Assembly: GCA_024640385.1 (NCBI GenBank) | Contig: JAHEFC010000028.1 | Location: 1-16,526, forward strand | Direction of reading: 5' to 3' | Source: Sphingobacteriales bacterium | GTDB lineage: Bacteria; Bacteroidota; Bacteroidia; Chitinophagales; Chitinophagaceae | DNA length: 16,526 nt | Part shown: positions 13,522-16,526 of the stretch, piece by piece | Layout of the letters: the number at the start of each line of letters is the position of its first letter | Numbering within the stretch: the first letter of the stretch is position 1 | The notes under the pieces: generated by a model | The model's database searches: none | What the model saw: the letters and a program-made list of their open reading frames with translations, nothing else | Told to the model about the DNA's origin: nothing | Program-made: the position numbers and the translations under genes

Positions 13522-14700
13522 CTAAAAAAGTCCACTCGGTTTCCTGGTCGACTCCCTTTGAATGAATTCCCCCTTTATCAGTATAGTTTTGGGAGTGTTG
13601 TCTTTTGAAATGATCTGCTCGAGCAGCATTCTCGCGGCGGTCTCTCCGATCTCTTTTGTTTTCACATCAAATGTGGTGAGCTTGGGCTCTACGATCTCAC
13701 CGGTATATTCATTTCCAAAACCAGCCACACTGATGGCTTGCGGAATTTTTATCCCCCTGCTTTTTAGATGCCTGATGATCTGCACGGCACTCTTGTCTGA
13801 TATAGAAAAAATAGCGTCGATGCCTGGTTTCAAGTTAAGCCACTCCTCTACCGCAGCCATTACGGATTCATTACTGAAGTTCACATATCTGATCAGCCTG
13901 GGATCCGGTTTTATTTTCCATTTCTTAAGCACTTTCAGATAGCCCGCTTCCCTTTTACCGGTGATCGGCAAATACTTGGGTCCCAATAAAACAGCGATGC
14001 GTTTACAACCCGACCTCACCAGGTTCACCGTCACGTCAAAAGCCCCATGCTCGTCATCCGCCAGTATTTTTGAAATTTCTAACTCTTCCGAAACCCTGTA
14101 AAATTGAACGATCGGAATATTCCTGTTCAACTGCATCCTGACGTGATCAAATGTGGAGGTCTCCAATGTATGGCAGATCAGTAACCCATCGATCATATTG
14201 TTCATGAGCGCCTGCAGGTTCGATATTTCTGAAAGATGGGATTCGTCTGACTGGCAGATCACCACCCGGTATCCCGACTGTGCAGCCACATGTTGTATGC
14301 CGCTCAGCATGGAAGAAAAAAATGTGGTTTCCAGGTTGGGAATGATAACGCCCAGCGTATTGGTTGACCTGTTGACCAGGCTTTGCGCAATAATATTCGG
14401 CTGGTAGTTCATCAGGTCTGCCAGTTTCCTGATCTCATGCCGTGTGACTTCACTGATGTCGGGGTGATTATTCAATGCCCTGGAAACAGTTGTAATTGAT
14501 ACGCCCGCAGCTTTTGCAATATCCTTTAGTGATGTAGGCCTGTCGTGCGTGTCCGGATGCGATCTGGACTTACGCGTATTGTGAACCAGTGTAAAATGGT
14601 AGTTGCAGTCTTTACAATAAAACCGCTGCTTGCCGCGTATGATCCCCGATTTCAGCACCCTCTCGGTCTTGTTACATTTAGGACACCTGGCTCTTGGCAT
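13522..14700 (-). CDS. LacI-family repressor with N-terminal zinc ribbon
   Basis: A 392-residue regulator. Residues 6-32 form a C-x2-C-x19-C-x2-C zinc ribbon (CPKC at 6-9, GKQRFYCKDC at 23-32), like the N-terminal ribbon of IS1-type transposase InsA proteins. A basic linker of about 20 residues follows. The normal LacI helix-turn-helix is at 57-110, with SLKDIAKAAGVSITTVSRAL and the hinge helix NYQPNIIAQSL. The periplasmic-binding-protein-like effector domain runs from about 114 to 385 (LGVIIPNLETTFFSSMLSGI, then GLLICH, and ISVAGFGNEYTGE near 330). Ordinary LacI proteins begin at the helix-turn-helix, so this one is about 50 residues longer at the N-terminus. It is divergent from an FAD-dependent oxidoreductase gene, and the shared intergenic region carries a large palindrome, its likely operator. 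Confidence 0.92.
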   Translation of the reverse strand: MPRARCPKCNKTERVLKSGIIRGKQRFYCKDCNYHFTLVHNTRKSRSHPDTHDRPTSLKDIAKAAGVSITTVSRALNNHPDISEVTRHEIRKLADLMNYQPNIIAQSLVNRSTNTLGVIIPNLETTFFSSMLSGIQHVAAQSGYRVVICQSDESHLSEISNLQALMNNMIDGLLICHTLETSTFDHVRMQLNRNIPIVQFYRVSEELEISKILADDEHGAFDVTVNLVRSGCKRIAVLLGPKYLPITGKREAGYLKVLKKWKIKPDPRLIRYVNFSNESVMAAVEEWLNLKPGIDAIFSISDKSAVQIIRHLKSRGIKIPQAISVAGFGNEYTGEIVEPKLTTFDVKTKEIGETAARMLLEQIISKDNTPKTILIKGEFIQRESTRKPSGLF

Positions 14701-14718
14701 GGGTAAATACTTTTTCTA

Positions 14719-14754
14719 TCTATCGCAAACGTTCGTGCAAATGATTGCGATAGA
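14719..14754. promoter_or_regulatory. Palindromic operator candidate for the LacI regulator
   Basis: TCTATCGCAA (14719-14728) and TTGCGATAGA (14745-14754) are a perfect 10-bp inverted repeat around a 16-bp centre. The left arm runs into GCAAACGTTCGTGC (14725-14738), a CG-centred imperfect palindrome of the type bound by LacI-family dimers. GTGCAAA follows, so three GCAA half-sites lie within the element. It starts 19 bp upstream of the LacI start codon and lies about 120 bp before the oxidoreductase start. Confidence 0.7.
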
Positions 14755-14875
14755 AATTACGAACACGATGATACCGAAAATGTGGCGAATTGTCTAATTG
14801 TTCAATACATTCAAACGGGAAGTATGTGGCTGTTTTCGCCTGACAATTTCTTTACCGGAATCAACGCTATTTTAC

Positions 14876-16526
14876 ATGATCATTGAGAAGGGTATTCCTG
14901 AAAGACAGTTCAGACAAATTGTACACCACGCTGATCTCGCCGTAGTAGGCGGAGGCATGGCTGGCGTCTGCGCAGCCATTGCAGCCGCGCGCCTGGGTCT
15001 AAAGGTGACGTTGGTGCACGATAGGCCCGTACTGGGCGGGAACGCATCGAGTGAAGTAAGGCTCTGGATCCTGGGAGCCACTTCCCACATGGGCAATAAC
15101 AATCGCTGGGCACGGGAAGGAGGTATCATGGAAGAGATCCTGGTGGAAAACCTGTACAGAAATCCAGAAGGCAACCCGGTGATATTCGATACCATACTGC
15201 TTGAAAAGGTCTTCCAGGAAACCAGGATCACCTTACTTCTGAATACTGCTGTATTTGAAGTCAGCAAACGCGATGATGAAAGCATTGAATCGATCAGTGC
15301 TTTCTGCAGCCAGAACCAGACCATGTATCGGGTGCATGCTCCGCTTTTTGTAGATGCCTCGGGTGATGGTGTAGTGGGATTCCTGGCAGGCGCAGCATTC
15401 AGAATGGGCGCAGAGCCGTCATCCGAATTCAATGAAAAATTTGCCCCTTCAAAAGAGTACGGTGAATTGCTGGGACATTCGATCTATTTCTACTCAAAAG
15501 ACGTTGGACATCCTGTTCAATATAAAGCGCCGGCCTTCGCACTCAAAGATATTGCGAGCATCCCCCGTTACAAAACCTTCAATGCAAAGGACTTTGGTTG
15601 CAGGCTCTGGTGGATCGAATATGGCGGCAGACTAGACACTGTGTTGGATACCGAATCTATAAAATGGGAATTGTGGAAGGTAGTGTATGGCGTATGGGAC
15701 CATATCAAGAACTCAGGGGAATTTCCGGAAGCAGCGAATCTCACACTCGAATGGGTGGGAACTATTCCAGGTAAAAGAGAGAGCAGGAGATTTGAAGGCG
15801 ACTATATGCTGATCCAGCAGGATATCGTAGAGCAAAGACAGCACCCCGATGCGGTGGCATACGGAGGCTGGAGCATTGACCTCCATCCGGCAGACGGTGT
15901 GTTCAGCGAGAAACCCGGATGCAATCAATGGCATAGCAAGGGAATCTACCAGATCCCCTACCGATGTATGTATAGCCGAAACATCAACAACTTGTTTCTT
16001 GCCGGCCGCATCATCAGCGCATCCCATGTTGCGTTTGGCTCAACAAGGGTCATGGCCACCGGCGGACTGGTTGGCCAGGCGGTTGGAACAGCTGCCAGTC
16101 TTTGCCACTCAGCAAATACAGATCCCCGTGGACTGTTGAACAACGGATTGATCCCTGAACTTCAGCAACTGCTGGTGAGAAACGGTGTGTTTATCCCCGG
16201 AGTTGAAGCAAAGCATAATAACAATCTATGTGCGGAAGCTGAACTTACAGCATCAAGCACCTGCCATTTTAAAGGATTTGAAAAAACGGATGAGTTTATG
16301 CCACTTACTCATTCCGTAGCCCAGATGCTGCCACTCGTTCCCGGGCCCATCCCGGCGATGAAAATTTGTTGCCAGGCCAGTGAGGACACCACAATACATA
16401 TCGAATTAAGAACAAGCATCAGAAAAACCAATCATACGCCGGAACAGGTCCTTCAAAAGCTACGGCTTGATCTCAAAAAAGGCACCCAAGAATTACAGAT
16501 CAATTTCAATGGCCAGATGCCGGAAC
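14876..16526 (+). CDS. FAD-dependent oxidoreductase (PF12831-like), 3' end outside window
   Basis: An open frame of 550 codons continues past the right edge. The FAD-binding Rossmann motif is VVGGGMAGVCAAIAAARLG (23-41). It is followed by LVHDRPVLGGNASSEVRLW (46-64), then FVDASGDGVVGFLAGA (158-173), a GKRESRRFEGDYML block and NNLFLAGRIISASHVAFGS, with GLVGQAVGTAASLC in the second half. This order is that of the FAD_oxidored family found in many Bacteroidota sugar-use loci. The start ATG at 14876 is the first in-frame one; no signal peptide is visible, so it is probably cytoplasmic. It is divergent from the zinc-ribbon LacI gene, which probably controls it. The substrate is unknown; the C-terminal domain is incomplete here. 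Confidence 0.88.
   Translation, partial: MIIEKGIPERQFRQIVHHADLAVVGGGMAGVCAAIAAARLGLKVTLVHDRPVLGGNASSEVRLWILGATSHMGNNNRWAREGGIMEEILVENLYRNPEGNPVIFDTILLEKVFQETRITLLLNTAVFEVSKRDDESIESISAFCSQNQTMYRVHAPLFVDASGDGVVGFLAGAAFRMGAEPSSEFNEKFAPSKEYGELLGHSIYFYSKDVGHPVQYKAPAFALKDIASIPRYKTFNAKDFGCRLWWIEYGGRLDTVLDTESIKWELWKVVYGVWDHIKNSGEFPEAANLTLEWVGTIPGKRESRRFEGDYMLIQQDIVEQRQHPDAVAYGGWSIDLHPADGVFSEKPGCNQWHSKGIYQIPYRCMYSRNINNLFLAGRIISASHVAFGSTRVMATGGLVGQAVGTAASLCHSANTDPRGLLNNGLIPELQQLLVRNGVFIPGVEAKHNNNLCAEAELTASSTCHFKGFEKTDEFMPLTHSVAQMLPLVPGPIPAMKICCQASEDTTIHIELRTSIRKTNHTPEQVLQKLRLDLKKGTQELQINFNGQMPE

Noticed and set aside
13528..14700. Transposase or insertion sequence suggested by the IS1-like zinc ribbon
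   Set aside because: The ribbon is in frame with a complete LacI protein. No transposase catalytic domain, terminal inverted repeats or target-site duplications are seen around it.
14872..15432. Long minus-strand open frame of 186 codons
   Set aside because: It lies opposite the FAD-dependent oxidoreductase, whose plus-strand frame has clear family motifs. The minus frame is a low-complexity Ser/Pro/Arg-rich shadow.

Overview
The window looks like a chromosomal segment of a Bacteroidota bacterium, probably of the Chitinophagaceae or a relative. The signs are a SusD-type C-terminus ending in QNPGY, a Tat-exported glycoside hydrolase next to a GH29 fucosidase, a TAnnTTTG -7 element before a tRNA gene, a cupin-AraC regulator of the IKDGF..GE type common in this phylum, and moderate GC content. 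No database search was possible, so family names come from motifs read by eye.

Left part (1-2660), housekeeping and stress signalling. An ECF sigma factor and a two-helix membrane anti-sigma-like protein form a minus-strand operon. A small membrane protein of the DUF6249 type runs divergently. Both transcription units start with the same bipartite motif, TGTAACCT-N13-GTAGTCT, with identical spacing. This is the best candidate for the promoter this sigma factor recognises. Between the two promoters lies an octamer-repeat array containing a perfect 11-bp hairpin. There follow a good terminator, an outer-membrane beta-barrel gene with six heptamer repeats directly after its stop codon, and a tRNA-Leu(CAA) with its own promoter element and terminator. 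A secreted endonuclease/exonuclease/phosphatase-family protein stands alone at 2903-3835.

Middle part (3953-11981), a minus-strand fucoside-use operon of seven genes. In transcription order these are a GH117-like beta-propeller hydrolase, a GH29 alpha-L-fucosidase, a Tat-exported GH43-like beta-propeller protein, a secreted SGNH esterase, an SDR dehydrogenase, L-fuconate dehydratase and an SGLT-type sodium symporter. The genes are tightly packed: 19, 94, 5 and 31 bp gaps, a 4-bp overlap, then a 3-bp gap. The logic is to release L-fucose (or a modified fucose) outside the cytoplasm, import it by sodium symport, and degrade it by the oxidative, non-phosphorylated route. The lactonase and the last steps of that route are not in the window.

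Just upstream of this operon, at 12108-12311, is the decayed C-terminal tail of a susD gene. The rest of it and any susC are gone. The locus therefore appears to have been a classical polysaccharide utilisation locus that lost its SusC/SusD pair. About 260 bp of unassigned sequence then lead to a plus-strand AraC-family regulator (12575-13459).

Right part (13522-16526). A LacI-family repressor has an unusual N-terminal C2-C2 zinc ribbon, like those at the N-terminus of IS1-type transposases. It is divergent from a PF12831-like FAD-dependent oxidoreductase that runs off the right edge. Their shared 175-bp intergenic region holds a perfect 10-bp inverted repeat with a LacI-like CG-centred site inside it, a strong operator candidate.
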